From contig NC_088787.1 in NCBI RefSeq assembly GCF_949628265.1, forward strand, positions 486,501 through 550,500: a stretch of DNA of 64,000 bases, read 5' to 3'. This DNA is from Cloeon dipterum. Lineage: Eukaryota; Arthropoda; Insecta; Ephemeroptera; Baetidae. Of this stretch, positions 1 through 12,283 are shown piece after piece. The notes under the pieces are model-generated. The model saw only the letters and a program-made list of their open reading frames with translations. It ran no database searches and was not told the origin of the DNA. Both the position numbers and the translations under genes were made by a program. Position 1 is the first letter of the stretch. Every line of letters begins with the position of its first letter.

Positions 1-18
1 TGCATTGTTTTGTTTTAG

Positions 19-154
19 GTCGCCGGTTTGGACATTGTTAGGCCATTTACTTTTTCCTTGGACCAAAATGGAAATCTTTGGATGACGGTCTTTGACAATA
101 AAAGAAATCCAAAATACAGGCTTTTGAAGGCTGCTGTTGGAGCAAAATCACCAG
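19..154 (+). CDS. Internal exon of a Yellow/MRJP-family gene (partial, left edge)
   Basis: A splice acceptor (ttttag) ends at 18 and the open frame starts with VAGLDIVRPFTFSLD, followed by NGNLWMTVF, a typical late segment of the Yellow/major royal jelly protein beta-propeller. The nearly matching exon at 55686-55839 confirms frame and borders: both end in phase 1 after the residues SP, but this copy lacks six residues (YTFKDS). The donor here reads AG|GCAAGT, a GC-AG intron in the strict form known for that class; the paralogue has AG|GTAAGT. Upstream exons lie outside the window and no convincing next exon was found to the right. It could therefore be a relic rather than part of a working gene. 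Confidence 0.7.
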
Positions 155-529
155 GCAAGTTGCAATTTGGAAATTTGTTAACTATTAGCCATGCAAAAAA
201 CTTTTTGGCAACATGACGGTGGATAATAAGAGAATTCTTTAATTTAAATTTAAAAATTTTGCGTGAGAGGTTAATAAAAAATCTCTAGGATCTTATAAAA
301 GGATCGAGTTTTAAAATTAACTTTTCTGCGGGTGGAAGACGACGATATAGACGACCGTCAAGTTTTTATTTTTATCAATGTGCAAAAATGTTTGTTTCAA
401 CAAAGATATATTTAATTTAAAAATTAATTGAGCTATAAATAAGTTTGTTGAGATTGGTCAATAAGGAATTAATAAAATTTGGGCAATGCTTGCCAATTTA
501 ACAATAAAAGAACATGATTTGAATTTTTA

Positions 530-760
530 GAATGCGGCACTTCATGTCACAAGAATGAAACTGCAGCCTAAGGTTTCCAGGAGTGTCCCTTTGCTAGGTT
601 AGCTGAAAGGGTGGCGAAAACTGACCAACCCTGAGAGTGCACCCGCGCCTGCTCGACTTCCCTGCAAAGCTCCGAGACCTTTGTAAAAAATTAAATTCGA
701 GTAGTAGTTTGGATATTAAATGTTTGAAAGGGAAACCATCAGCGAGTTTTACTTTAAACC
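530..760 (+). repeat. Diverged copy of a ~230-bp repeat, second copy at 56858-57130
   Basis: The block from gcagcctaag through aaccctgagagtgcac to gcgagttttacttt is matched in order by 56858-57130. The two share several 12-18 bp words but differ by an indel of about 30 bp. At 56.9 kb the block is missing from the otherwise matching inverted copy at 25.9 kb, so it behaves as a mobile or independently inserted unit. No RNA polymerase III box is clear. One frame echoes a DSL-type EGF repeat (GCVHGTCEQP then ECTC), interrupted by TGA in both copies. I do not treat it as coding. Confidence 0.5.
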
Positions 761-978
761 ATATATAACAACCTCAAAAATACCGTGGATGTTAGGTACC
801 ATATTTTCACCCCTGCAATTGGAATCATGGTGTACTCTTATAACTGTCATGCATAAAAGATTGAACTGCCAGAATGATATGCCATTTTGGTGCAGTCCAT
901 CAAGTTTGTAGGCCCCCCTCGTTTTTGCAATAAAGTTAATTTTTTTCATTTATTCTTATTGGTATCTCCTCCTATGTT

Positions 979-2742
979 TAGGGATGTGCAAAACCGATTA
1001 TCGATTATTTTTTCTTTTTCCTCTATGATGTTGGGACTGTCAAATGAGTACGAATCATCAATTTTTAAGCATTTTGGCAGATTTTAGAAATCGATTATTT
1101 TCGATTATTTCATCCAAACCGACTATTTTTCGATTATTTCCCATAAAAAAGCGATTATTGTCTGATTTCTTAAAAAGGGGTTATTTTCCACTATATTTTG
1201 TCGAAAACCACGCAATCCGCGAACGTGCAACAGTGTTTTAAGAATCAGAGAGGTTGACAAAGCCAATTTTTTAAAGGAATCTTACAAAACAGATAATTTT
1301 TAAACAATGAATCATTTAAATATACAGTAGTTATTACTTTAATAGCTCAAATTTTAACATTTTTATCTTTTAACAGTAATGTGCGTGAGCAATGATTGAT
1401 TTGCAACGTAATAATTTGTAAGGACCGCATGAGGTAACCAGTTGCAGAAAGTTGTTGTTACTTAAAGTATAGCTCTACTGCAAGAACAAATTATTTTTAA
1501 ATTTACCCGAAATTTTATAAAAGCTTAAATTTTCCAAATTTGCGAGAAAATCGGCTATTAAGCTTGCATTTTAGTCATATTGCCAGTCTAATCAATATCT
1601 TGATTTGAAATCATAATTTATTTCACCAGAAGAGAAATTTAGATCATAAATCACATACCATTAATTGGACAGATCGTGACGAAAGGAATCAAAATCAAGC
1701 GAAACTCTTTTACTAACTTTATAATTTGTCAAGCAGTTAGGCAATATCTGAACTTTAATTTTTTGACAGACCTGATTTCATTATTGTTCATTGTAGAAGT
1801 TGCTTAATTCCAAATTTTTTTTTAGCAAAATGAACAAATTGCTAAAGCGAACAATAAATGCAAAAATATTTTTAATCTTTAGCGGACTGTTAATTGTAAG
1901 TTCTACTTTAACTTTTTCACTCAAACAATTATTTTTTTAAAGTGGAATGCTGATTCTGGGCAACAATTGAAAATTATTTGAATTGTTGGATGCCATAAAC
2001 AATTGTTGGATCGATAAATAATTTGTTCAACAATTTGCACTAATAAAAAAGGACCTTCCTACAGTAAAATTCAAATTTTGCCAATTTTCTCCAAAATGTA
2101 CAGTGCTTGAACATATTTTCTTGGCAAATTTCGATTCCTCTCGTTGAGATCTGTCCAACGGTGTATGCCACTTATTGGGCAAACTCTTGGTTTTGGAATT
2201 AAATCAGATTTCAAGTAAGCAGACAGCCATTACCATTTGAATAGCACGCTAACTTTCCAGCCAATTTTCTCAAAAAATTACAGTGCTTCCTAGGTCAATT
2301 TAGGCTTTAACTGAATCCTAATGGATGAGTTTCTGCATTGACAACAACCATTTTCCAGGCATTTGCAGTATCATTCCTCTTTAAGTATTTTGAGCTATTA
2401 CTGCGACTTTAATTAAATTTTAACTGTCTAAAAATACTTCAACACGATCAATACATTCCACAAGAGTTAATAGTGATATACAAATTTTAAATTGTTTTCG
2501 CCAAAATGTTACACATTTTAATATCGTAAACAAACGTCCTGCTTTGCTTTTCCAATAAAAAATGTAGCATAGAAAAATATATAATTTATCGCCTATATAG
2601 GACCAGTAAACCACATTTGAAACCGATTAATTGATAGAATATTTGACTAGAAACCGATTATAAAACCGATTATTTGCCTCTAAATTTCCGACTATAATAA
2701 TCGATTATTTCTTTGCCAAATCGAGTATTTTTGCACATCCCT
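979..2742. mobile_element. Non-autonomous hAT-type DNA transposon (1764 bp)
   Basis: The element begins TAGGGATGTGCAAAA and ends with the exact inverse (15-bp terminal inverted repeats). It is flanked by the 8-bp direct repeat CCTATGTT at 971-978 and 2743-2750. Eight-base target duplications and TIRs of this form are diagnostic of the hAT superfamily. Both subterminal regions are rich in CGATTATT words in opposite orientation, as expected for transposase-binding sites. No transposase reading frame is present, so it could move only with help from another element. The perfect TSD suggests a fairly recent insertion. It lies just downstream of the LRR gene ending at 2803. Confidence 0.9.
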
Positions 2743-2802
2743 ACCTATGTTTCATGGTTTCTTCATAAGACAGAACGATATTATTCAATTTAAACTATCC
2801 AT

Positions 2803-4577
2803 TTAATCATACAAATTTAGAATCTCGAAGAGATTTGTGTCAGCAATTATGGCTTCACCTAAACCATTGTGATTTGGCCAAGAGGACACAAGGGAGCGAA
2901 AGTTAACGATATTGGGTCTAAAATGGTTGATTGTGAACATCATTTTCCTTAAATCTGGGAGACAGGCGGACGCATTCTTCATAATTGCGGCAATTTCCTT
3001 GAAATTTGGTCCTGCTGTAGTCCAAGATATTCTGCAATTGAGAGATTGCAACGAACCCAGGATCTTCATTTCGATGATAGCATTTTTTACTTGCTGCAGA
3101 TCATCTAGACTGCATGTATTTGCCTCTAGTTTTAACTTTCGCAGATTTGGACACGAAGACAAAAGGGCAGTTAAGCTCCCATCCATCCTATACAGAAAAT
3201 TGTAATTAAAAATTAGAAATTAGTCAAAACCATGCAAAAATACTCACATATCTGCCCGTTCCACAACTAATTCTTTGAGACGGCTGAAGATTCCCTGTTT
3301 GGAGTCCTTTACAATGACCTGTACGTTTTTCATAGTGAGAACTTTCAACTTGGGGCAAAGTTCAGATACGCGGTTCAGATCGACGCTACTATTAACATAA
3401 TAGCCTCTCAAGGAAAGCCATCGAAGGTTTGCTCCGTATTTGAGCAGGACGGCTTCAACTGTCTCTTTAGAATTCCAAATGGTGAGGCTCAGACCGTCAA
3501 GGGTATTCGGAAGCTTGAGAGTCTTCTTCAATTTGTCCCACCGGCTTTTCTCATCACAAGAGAACTAAAGTTCATACCATGGAATTAGTGAATGTACAAA
3601 AGAGAACATTACTTCCAAGTATCTGATGCTGGAGAAATCTGCACAGATATTTAATTTGATCGGGTGTTCTTTGAGATTGAGATATTTACGCACTCTTGGC
3701 CAATTTTCATCTTCAAGGAAATCTTCCAAAGTGAGGCCGTTCGGCAAGTTGTTTTGGATGAAGTCCAGATTGGGCAGCACCTCCCAAATAATCTTAATTT
3801 TCTTCGACGTCCAGAAAGAAATGTGGAGCAATCTTAGATGGCCAAATGATAATCTGATATCCTTCTTAGACATGTTTATGTTCTCTAAAAATGTATCAGG
3901 TGCGCTAAGAACACGTAAATTGGGGAGTTTTCTGCACAAGAGCGCAAAGTCCAATCTGTTGTTAAAATGTCCGACAAACTCCAAGATTTTCAGCTCTTTC
4001 AGGGAACTTAGACATTCTAAGCACGCATTTCGGGATTCATTGTTGTCCATACAAATTGTAATGTGATGTTTATTTATTTTTAAATGCCGCACGTTTGGAG
4101 CAAGAATCGACACCATCCTCAGTACCTTTTAAAGAAAAATTTTTTTTCAATGAAATCATGATTGTTTGCTATTTTACCTCGATGAAGTCCAATTCGCAAT
4201 CCAGATATCTTGGGTAAGGTGACATGAGGACGTTCAAATCGAGTTTGTATGTCCTGGTGTTCATCAAAACGAACACCGACCGCTTCATTCTTTTGAACTC
4301 CTCCATGCTGTCGCATTTTTTTCCATTCCTTAACAGCTCCTGCAGAACGTAGTCCCTCAGCTCAGGAGCTGGAATCGAAAACAATTGCTCTTTTATTTGC
4401 TTTTTTAATTTGGTGGAGATTGTAACACATACACAATTTAGTTTTGAGGTAAGTTGCTCCCTCTTCTTGCGTGTAAGCATCCATGTTGTTCAGGAAAGCC
4501 TTCACCGTCCAATCCTTCAACGTCTTTAATCGCGTCAACCGGTTTTTGGTATTCCTCACAAGAGTTGCATCATCCAT
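2803..4577 (-). CDS. LRR-like family protein, intact, 516 aa, five exons
   Basis: Exons on the minus strand are 4577-4433, 4368-4178, 4125-3613, 3564-3248 and 3187-2803; they sum to 1551 nt and keep one frame. The start is the ATG of MDDATLVRN, shared by most paralogues. Residues 1-112 form a helical head containing LSPELRDYVLQELL, loosely like an F-box core. The rest is a series of irregular leucine-rich repeats (LPNLRVLSAP, SFGHLRLLHI, GLTLEDFLED, ANLRWLSLRG, LCPKLKVLTM). There is no signal peptide or membrane segment, so an intracellular scaffold or adaptor role is likely, but this is inference. Exon 3 is reached through an unusual AAAG acceptor. The function of the family is unknown to me. 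Confidence 0.85.
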
Positions 4578-5499
4578 CTTGAGTTCAACCTGTGGAGATC
4601 GATTTTGTTTTATTTCTCAGTAACAGAATTAGTTATTAAAGGGTTTAATTATTCGCACACGTTGTAAGATGCGAAATGTGACTGCAGTACACTTATTATA
4701 GAGTGACAAATTTCGCAAGATTAAAAAAATGTTCAGACTGACAAATTTGCGTGTTATGGAATTCAGACAACAAACACGACGCAAATGCATGTGTGGTATA
4801 AGGTTTTCTCAAAAAACCGGAAATTTGGATAGTTCCTGCTAAAGCTTGCCTCAAGTAGCGATTTTTTGGCATTTATTCCAAACGGATCACTAAATAGTTC
4901 ATAATATACGTCGGAGACAACTTTACTCACCTTAATATCGATTATTTTGCTGAGAAATACAATCTTGCTTCTGTGCTTTTCTCGGCTTCCGGTTAGAAGT
5001 AAACACCTGTGTTTTGAAATAATGCCTAGTTAAATTCGATATTAAATATCGATTATTTTTTTAAAAAAGCATTGCATGGGGGCGGATCACGGCACCGTTT
5101 TTTTAGCTCGATCTTGAAACACTGTACAATGCAAGCTTTATGCCCAGCGTTGCCATTTTTTTCTCAAGGTTGCGTTGCTGTGATCCGCCCCATGGAATGC
5201 TTATTATATTATTTTACTCGATAAGTATCGATATATTCAAAAACATTGCATTACAGAGCAGTGAGAAAACCGCCACTCCATGAATGGTGTTAGAATAAGA
5301 AACTACACATTGAGTAAGAACCTTTCAAAGCAGTGAGTTATCAGCGCCACTTCATGAATTGTGTTCGTTGCAGAAACTTCTCAATTTGCGTCATGAGAGC
5401 AGCTGATGAATTTTAACATTGCACTGCCTTTATGGTTTGTTTCAGTTTGAGGAAATAATTAATTAAAAATACAACTAATTATGATTGAAGGTAGGGTAT
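4578..5499. promoter_or_regulatory. Upstream region of the LRR gene at 4577, with shared promoter motifs
   Basis: No gene is seen here. The segment contains the palindromic block CGATATTAAATATCGATTA near 5037-5055 and TATCGATA near 5226, the core of the insect DRE/BEAF-32 type motif. A copy of the dispersed motif TCAGCGCCACTTCATG followed by GTGTTC and GCAGAAAC sits at 5340-5382. The same blocks, in similar order, lie upstream of the other minus-strand LRR genes. That is consistent with promoters copied along with the genes. Confidence 0.5.
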
Positions 5500-5963
5500 T
5501 TATTCGTAGGAATTTAAAATCTCGACGAGATTTGTTTCAGCAATTATGGCTTCAATCAAGCAACGTCTATAATCAGTTTCAGAGAGTACCTCTTGGAAGT
5601 GAAGTGAAGAATCAAAAAAATAAGGATCAAATGACATGAGCAGATCCAAATCAAGTTTTATAGTCATCGCGCTCATCAAAAGCAACACAGACCGCTTCAT
5701 ACTGATAAACTCCTGTTCTTTTTTGGTCTCTTCAGGACGTTTGCTCTTCTGCAGCTCCTTCATCCCTCAGCTGTGGGGCTGAAACAGCAAAGCATTTTAC
5801 TATTTGGAATTCAACGCAACGCCAAATACATACACAATTTTGATTGGATGTTACTTCCACCTTGTAAATTGCTCAGGAAAGCTTTCATCGCCCATTTCTT
5901 CAACTTCTTTTGTCTGTTCAACCGCCATTTGGTCTTCTCTACAAGGTTAGCAACTTATTCCAT
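5500..5963 (-). pseudogene. Wrecked LRR-family gene: exons 1-2 fused to the exon 5 tail
   Basis: Exon 1 starts at 5963 but reads ATG GAA TAA; compared with the sister gene at 10979, three extra bases create an in-frame stop at codon 3. Exon 2 starts at 5780 and has small deletions after LRDE that shift the frame. Directly after the exon 2 end (residues HFQEV) the sequence jumps to the last codons of exon 5 (EAIIAETNLVEILN), so introns 2-4, exons 3-4 and most of exon 5 are gone. Its nearest relative is the gene at 9194-10979, with which it also shares the upstream region. It is clearly non-functional as an LRR protein. Confidence 0.85.
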
Positions 5964-6446
5964 CCTCTGTCCGATCTGAGGCGAGTGATTTTATTTTGCA
6001 GAGTAAAATTAAATAGACGCGTGATGAACTGCTCCTGTCGACTATCACCTGGTTTCGGAGTAAACAAATGAAACTCACGAAACTTCTTTCTCGTTGGGGA
6101 AAAGGACGAAGCTCTTGCCGCCATGACACTTTCTTTCCCCGCTTATTCAAGCCTGTTAAAAGCAATTGGGGTTCATTTACTTCAGGAAAAAATGGCTTCC
6201 AAGCATATCCTTTAATAATCTTGAGAAGAATCAGCGCCTCTTCATGGATGGTGTTCCCTGCAGAAACTACTGATACAGACGAGCAAGTGCGGCAGCTAGA
6301 CAGCAGGGCGCGAGAATTTGAAACTTTTTTGTAAAAATTATTTAACCATAATTTATTTTTTATTTATTTTCCTATAGGCAATTCCGCATATATGGTTCGT
6401 AGTAATTCACAAAACAGAACGATCTTAATCGATTTCAACAATCCAT

Positions 6447-8232
6447 TTATTTATAAAAATTTAGAATCTCGAAGAGATTTGTGTCGGCATTTATGGCTTC
6501 TTTTAAACCATGGTAATTTGGCCAAATGAACCAATTGTTGCGAGTGCTGTTGATATTTGGTATGATACGGTTGACAGCGAACTTCATTTTCCTTAAATCT
6601 GGGAGAGTGGCGGACGCATTCTTCATAACTGCTGCGATTTCCTTGAAAATAGGTCCTGATGTGGTCGAAGTTATAATACCCCAGTCGAGGGATTGCAACG
6701 AACCAAGGATCTTTTTTTCCAAGATCAAATTCTTGATTAGCTGCAGATCATCTAGGCTGCATGTTTTTGCTTCTAGTTTTAGCTTTTGCAGATTCGGACA
6801 AGAGGACAAAAGGGCAGTCAAGCTTCCATTCATCCTGTAGAGATGATTGTAATTAAATATTAAAATATCAAAACTACGTAAAAAATATTTACATCTCTAC
6901 GAGTTCCGTAACCAATTCTTTGAGATGGCGAAAGTTGGCTTTTTTGGCGGCATTTTCAGTGACCCGTACGTGTGCCATACTTAGAACTTCCAGTTTGGGG
7001 CAGAGTTGAGAAATGCGGTTCAGATCGGCACTTTGGTGAGAATGCCCTCTCAAGGAAAGCCATCGAAGGTTTTCTCCATACTTGAGCAAGACGGCTTCAA
7101 CTATATCTTGAGAAAAGATGGTGTTGAGAATCAGACCATCAAGTGTCGTCGGCAGCTTCAGATTCTTCTCTAATTCATCCAACCCTCTATCGAAACAATA
7201 AATCTGAAATTCATATGGGTCATATCAAAAACCATACAAATGAATAAAATCAAAATTTACCTCCAAGTATTTGATGCTGGAGAAATCTCCACCGACATTC
7301 AATTGGTGATCATTCAAATAGAGATATTTTCGCTCTCTTGGTAAATTTTCATCTTCAAGGAAATGTTCCAAAGTTAGACCGTTTAGTAAAATGTATCCGA
7401 GAATGTCCAGATTGGGCAGCACCTCCCAAATTTTGTTAGTTACCACCCACGTAAAAAAAGGAATATGAAGCAATCTTAGATGGCCAAATGATAATCTGAT
7501 ATCCTCCTCTGACAAAGTGGTGCACTCTAAAAAAGTATCAGGCACACTAAGAACCCGCAAATTGGGAAGTTGTCTGCACAATAGGGCCAATAAGTCCATT
7601 TCATCGTTAAAGATTCCGACTATCTCTAAGATTCTCAGTTCCTTCATGGCATTTAAAAGTTTTAAGCTCGCATTTCGGGATTCAATGCTGTTCAAGCAGA
7701 GTGTAATCTGACTTGTGTCCATTTTCAAATGGCGCACGTATGGGGCAGCAATCGACACCATCCCCAGCACCTAAAGACATAATTCATTTTTTAATGATAA
7801 TATTATATAAATGGTATGTTTGCAATTTTACCTCGATGAAATCCCATGTGGCATTCAAATTTCTTGTGTAAGATGACATGAGGACGTCCAAATCGAGTTT
7901 GTATGTCCTGGTGTTCATCAAAACAAAAACCGACCGCTTCATTCTGTTGAACTCCTCCATGTTGTCGCATTTTTTCCCACTCCTTATCAGCTCCTGCAGA
8001 ACGCATTCCCTTAGCTCAGGGGCTGAAATCGAAAAATAATTGGTCTTTTATTTGCTTTTTTAATTTGGTGGAAATGGTAATACATACACAGTTGAGTTTT
8101 GAGGTATTTGTCCCCCTCTTCTTGCGTGTAAGCATCCAAGTTAGTCAGGACAGCTTTCACCGTCCAATCCTTCAACGTCATTTTTCCATTCAACCGGATT
8201 TTGGTATTCCTTATTAGAGCAGCATCATCCAT
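6447..8232 (-). CDS. LRR-like family protein, intact, 514 aa, five exons
   Basis: Exons are 8232-8088, 8022-7832, 7770-7261, 7203-6893 and 6834-6447, totalling 1545 nt in one frame with the family phases 1, 0, 0, 2. The head starts MDDAALIRNTKIRL. The LRR part carries the family signatures LPNLRVLSVPDTFLE, SFGHLRLLHI, GLTLEHFLED, ENLRWLSLRG and CPNLQKLKLE. There is no signal peptide. The stop codon overlaps an AATAAA (TATAAATAAATG), so the 3' UTR may be very short. It is closest to the gene at 2803-4577. Upstream (8480-8850) it has ATCGAT-rich sequence and the dispersed promoter motif at 8794-8840. Confidence 0.85.
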
Positions 8233-9193
8233 CTTGTGCTCAACCTGTGGAGATTTGAAGAGTTTTATAGCTTTCCTGCAGTAGCAATTTCTGAACATTT
8301 CCAACAAACGGAACACTATATAATTCATAACATATATTACAGACAGCTTTAGTTACCTTGAATTCGCGTATTTTGCTGAGAGATACACTTGTGATTCTTT
8401 GCTTCACTTGGCTACCATGTGGTTAGAAGTAAACACACACGTGTTTTGAAATAATGCCTCATAAATTTCGAAAATATCGATGAAATGACAGATAATACTA
8501 TCGGTATTTTTTAAATACTTATAACGGTGTTTCTTCGGGTTGATTACGATACCGCAACCTTGAAAGAAAATGGCGACGCTGGGCATAGGGCTAGTACATT
8601 GTACAGTGTTTCAAGGGCAAGCCAATAAACCACACCATTGACTAGCAATATTTTTGAAATGAATATATACTCGATAAGTATCGGTATTACAAAGCATTCG
8701 CCCATTACATAGCAGTGAGACCAGTGCCACTATAGAACGGTGTTCGAATTGGAAACTACAAAACAAGCACCAACCTTTCAGAGAGCAGTGAGATCGTCAG
8801 TGCCACTTCATGGATTGTGTTCGAATCATGAACTACTCGACTTTGGCGTGATGAGCAGCTGATGGTAGTAAAATTCGCGGTTCAATTTGAATTGGGCCGA
8901 GACTGTCTTTTGTTCGGTACCAAATTTGTTCAAATTGTCATCAACTGCGGTTTCGAGTCGTATATTAAAATAAGGTTCACACTCTCCATAGAATGCCTTG
9001 TCATCAGCAATGGGGCTGAAGGCTGAAATGAAAACGTTTCCCTTATTCTTTTAATTTGATCAAAAGCGATATGCTAGATACAGAAATTATACTTTTGATG
9101 TAGTTTTTCCTTCTTTTTGATTCAGTTTATCCAAGTTACGCAGAACAGCTGCTCGTTCAATAAGAAGCTTTTTATAATTTTTATAATATTTTA
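8233..9193. other. Intergenic: upstream region of the LRR gene at 8232
   Basis: No coding exon is supported. It contains ATCGAT-type motifs near 8476 and 8671, and a copy of the dispersed motif (gtgccacttcatggattgtgttcg) at 8794-8840. Sequence nearer 9193 is AT-rich 3' flank of the next LRR gene. Confidence 0.4.
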
Positions 9194-10979
9194 TTAATAA
9201 AATTTCTCATACAAATTCAAAATCTCGATCAGATTTTCTTCAGCACTTATGACTTCAATCAAGCTAGAACTAAACAAAGCTCCACAGATTAGTTGTTTTC
9301 TCGTCAGTTCGCAGCGCATTGATTTCGCGATGTTTAAGAAACTCGAGTTGCAACCTATGAACGAGAGCTTCAACTCTCTTAAATCTGGTAGAGTGGCGGA
9401 CGCAATTTTCACAATTGCCGCGATTTCCTTGAATTCGGATCCTTGCATGCGCTTACAAAATGCCCAGTGTAGTGACTGCAACGATCCCAGGATCTTCTTT
9501 TCGATGATCAAATTCTTGACTTGCAGCAGATCATCTAGGCTGTATGCCCGGCCTTCTAGTTCTAGCATCCGCAGATTCGGAAACCAAGACAAAACGGCAG
9601 CAATGCTGGTCCCCAACCTGAAATTTATCATTTTTACAAACGTCAAAATTAAAAGTAAAATTATATCTACTCACCAATTAAATTTTACCAAAACTAACTC
9701 TCTGAGATTGTAGAAGTATTCCTGATGGCCGAAATTCTGAGTGATCGGTATTGTTCTCAGTTCTAGAGCTTCTAATTTGGGACATAATTCGGAAATGCGG
9801 TTCATTTGGACGTTTTCATATCCACGTCCACTCAAGGAAAGATATCCAAGGTTAGCTCCATATTCGACCAAAATTGCATCGTCTGGTACTTCATCGTTAA
9901 ACATGCTGATGATTAGACCATCAAGTTCCGTCGGCAGCTTCAGAGACATCTTATATCCATTCCATCTGTTCTTGTCACCAAAACACTAAAAAAACACCAT
10001 GATATAAATTGACATACAATAGAAAAAATTTAAATTACCTTCAAGTATCTGATGCTGGTGAAATCTGTACAGGCATTCGGTTCCCAATTGTAATCTACCA
10101 AGTCCATATATTTACGCCCTCTTGGCAAATATTCGTCCTCAAGGAAATCTTCCAGTTTAAGTCCAATACTCCGGACGTCAGAAACAACATCCAACTGTGG
10201 TAGCCACTTTGAAATATTTTTGCTTATTCTCCACGTTCCATACTCAAACAGTCTGAGATTGCCGAACGAATTTTTAATAACCTCTTCCGATATATTGTCT
10301 TTTAAGTCGATACGATTCACACTAAGAACCTGCAAATTGGGGAGTTTTTCGCACAGCAGCGCTATTCCCGCATAATTTCCAATGATTCCGACGACCTTTA
10401 AGATTCTCAATTCCTTCAGAGATCTCAAATAATCTATAAACGTGTTTCCGATTGAATCATCGTTGAAACAATCTTCGAGGTTATCAAAGTGAATGATCAA
10501 CTGCCGAACGTTTGGAGCAGCAAGTGAGACAGTCTTCAGAACCTGTGGATAATTCTTTTGATTAATCAGCATCTTGGTTTATTTTTTCTCCTACCTCGTT
10601 GAAGTCGTAATCAAATGGATACAATGACATGAGCAGATCCAAATCGAGTTGTTTTGTCGCTTTGCTCATCAAAACCAACACTGACTGCTTCATGCTGGTC
10701 AACTCCTCGTCAGTTGTGTTTTTTTGGGGACGTTTGCTCCTTAGCAGCTCCTGCAGCACTTCATCCCTCAGCTGTGGGGCTGAAACAGCAAAGCATTTTA
10801 CTATTTGGAATTCAACGCAACGCCAAATACATACAAAATTTTGATTGGATGTAACTTCCACCTTTAATTTGCGTGATTCCAAGCAAATTGCTCAGGAAAG
10901 CTTTCGTCACCCATTTCTTCAACTTCTTTTGTCTGTTCAACCTCCATTTGGTCTTCTCTACAAGGTTAGCAACTTCCAT
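9194..10979 (-). pseudogene. LRR-family gene with one 1-nt frameshift at the start of exon 4
   Basis: Exons are 10979-10835, 10779-10595, 10542-10039, 9986-9675 and 9617-9194. All borders are canonical and all phases fit except exon 4, which is 312 nt where the family needs length mod 3 = 2. Near 9959-9963 the minus strand reads TGGAAATGG where relatives have TGGAATG; the extra A shifts frame and meets TAA four codons later. The remaining exon 4 frame (MSLKLPTELDGLI) and exon 5 are open. The head is diverged (MEVANLVEKTKWRL). Either a young pseudogene or an assembly error. It is the most diverged of the near-complete minus-strand copies. Confidence 0.65.
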
Positions 10980-12283
10980 CCTCTGTCCGATCTGAGGCGA
11001 GTGATTTTATTTTGCAGAGTAAAATATAGACGCGTGATGAACTGCTCCTGTCGACTACCAGCTGGTTTCGGAGTAAACAAATGACACTCTCAACACATTG
11101 GAGAAAGGATGGGCTCTTGTCGCCATGTTTTTTTCAGGAACGAATGGAAATTTTCAAACTGGCCATGAAAAATCATATGGGGTAGAAGTTACCCCCATTT
11201 TTTGAATAAAAAATGGCTACCTCGCATATTCTTCAAGAGTTGTGTCATCAGCGCCACTTCATGGACGGCGTTCACTGCCGAAATTACTAAACCTTGAGCG
11301 AGTGCGGGACTTGGACAGCAGATGGCGAGAATTTTGAAATAAAAATCGCGGGAAATTATTTATTCGGCAACACTAAGTTGTTTTAACTTCACATTATGGC
11401 GGCATTTTTGGTCGGTGGCGTCGTCGAACGAGAGCAGTTTATAAGAAAATTATAATTTTCTTAGTTCTGGAAGAACTGCGGTTTCTTTCTCCGTTCACAA
11501 GTTGGCTATCTCTTCAAGACAGTTTTCCATGCTTCCAAAGCTAAATATGCATCTCCGCAACAAGTCAAATAGACAATAATTAAGCCTTTTTGCTTCACGT
11601 TGTGATTAAATTGATTGTTTGCTGTGTTGATATGAATGCATTTAACGGTGACTTGAATGGGATTTGATGGCAAAAGATATGGCGGAGTGAATTTTCCAAT
11701 AACATCTATTTAATCATGCGCATCAACAAAAATTACAATCACAAAATAATCAAAAAATAGAAACGGGCAATTTTATACACTTTTCTGGGAAGATATTAAA
11801 TTTTTAAATGGTCAAATTAATTCCCTGCTGCAAATGATCGGATCATCGCGTTATCCAAAACAATTTATTTGTGCTCTAGCTGATATTCTAAAAGGCATTG
11901 ACAAAAAATAAATCATTTGAGTCAAAAACGCATGAACAAAAATTCAATGACATCTTAGTCTTAAAACCCTTCGATCAATATGTTGACTGAAACAAGTGCC
12001 AGATGCTTGAAAAGTTACGCCTAGATAGTTGACTGATTGATTGATAAAGTATAACAGATTATTTCACATTTTGTTTAAAATAAGTCAAAAATTTCAAGTT
12101 CTCATCTTAGAAGACAGAAATTTATTATTTCCACGCAGCATTTAGCGATTTGTTTTACCACAACTTCAAGATTAATGAATAAACACTTTCTGATAAAGTT
12201 TATCACGTCCACTCGCTTTCATCTTCGAAAGATCGACCAATAAACTCTGCAGCAAAAGTCCAAAAACATTTATGAAACTCTTT
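10980..12283. other. Intergenic, no gene recognised
   Basis: 10990-11350 is a diverged duplicate of 5985-6335 (both read gcgtgatgaactgctcctgtcgac) and includes the dispersed promoter motif at 11245-11290. A cgccatgttttt word sits near 11125. From 11.35 to 12.28 kb the sequence is AT-rich, with no repeat, RNA gene or supported reading frame that I can identify. Confidence 0.4.

Noticed and set aside
749..949. Minus-strand ORF with a faint Yellow-like string (LHQNGISFW)
   Set aside because: The resemblance is short and the frame lacks the neighbouring Yellow signatures; it is more likely part of the repeat shared with 26980-27060.
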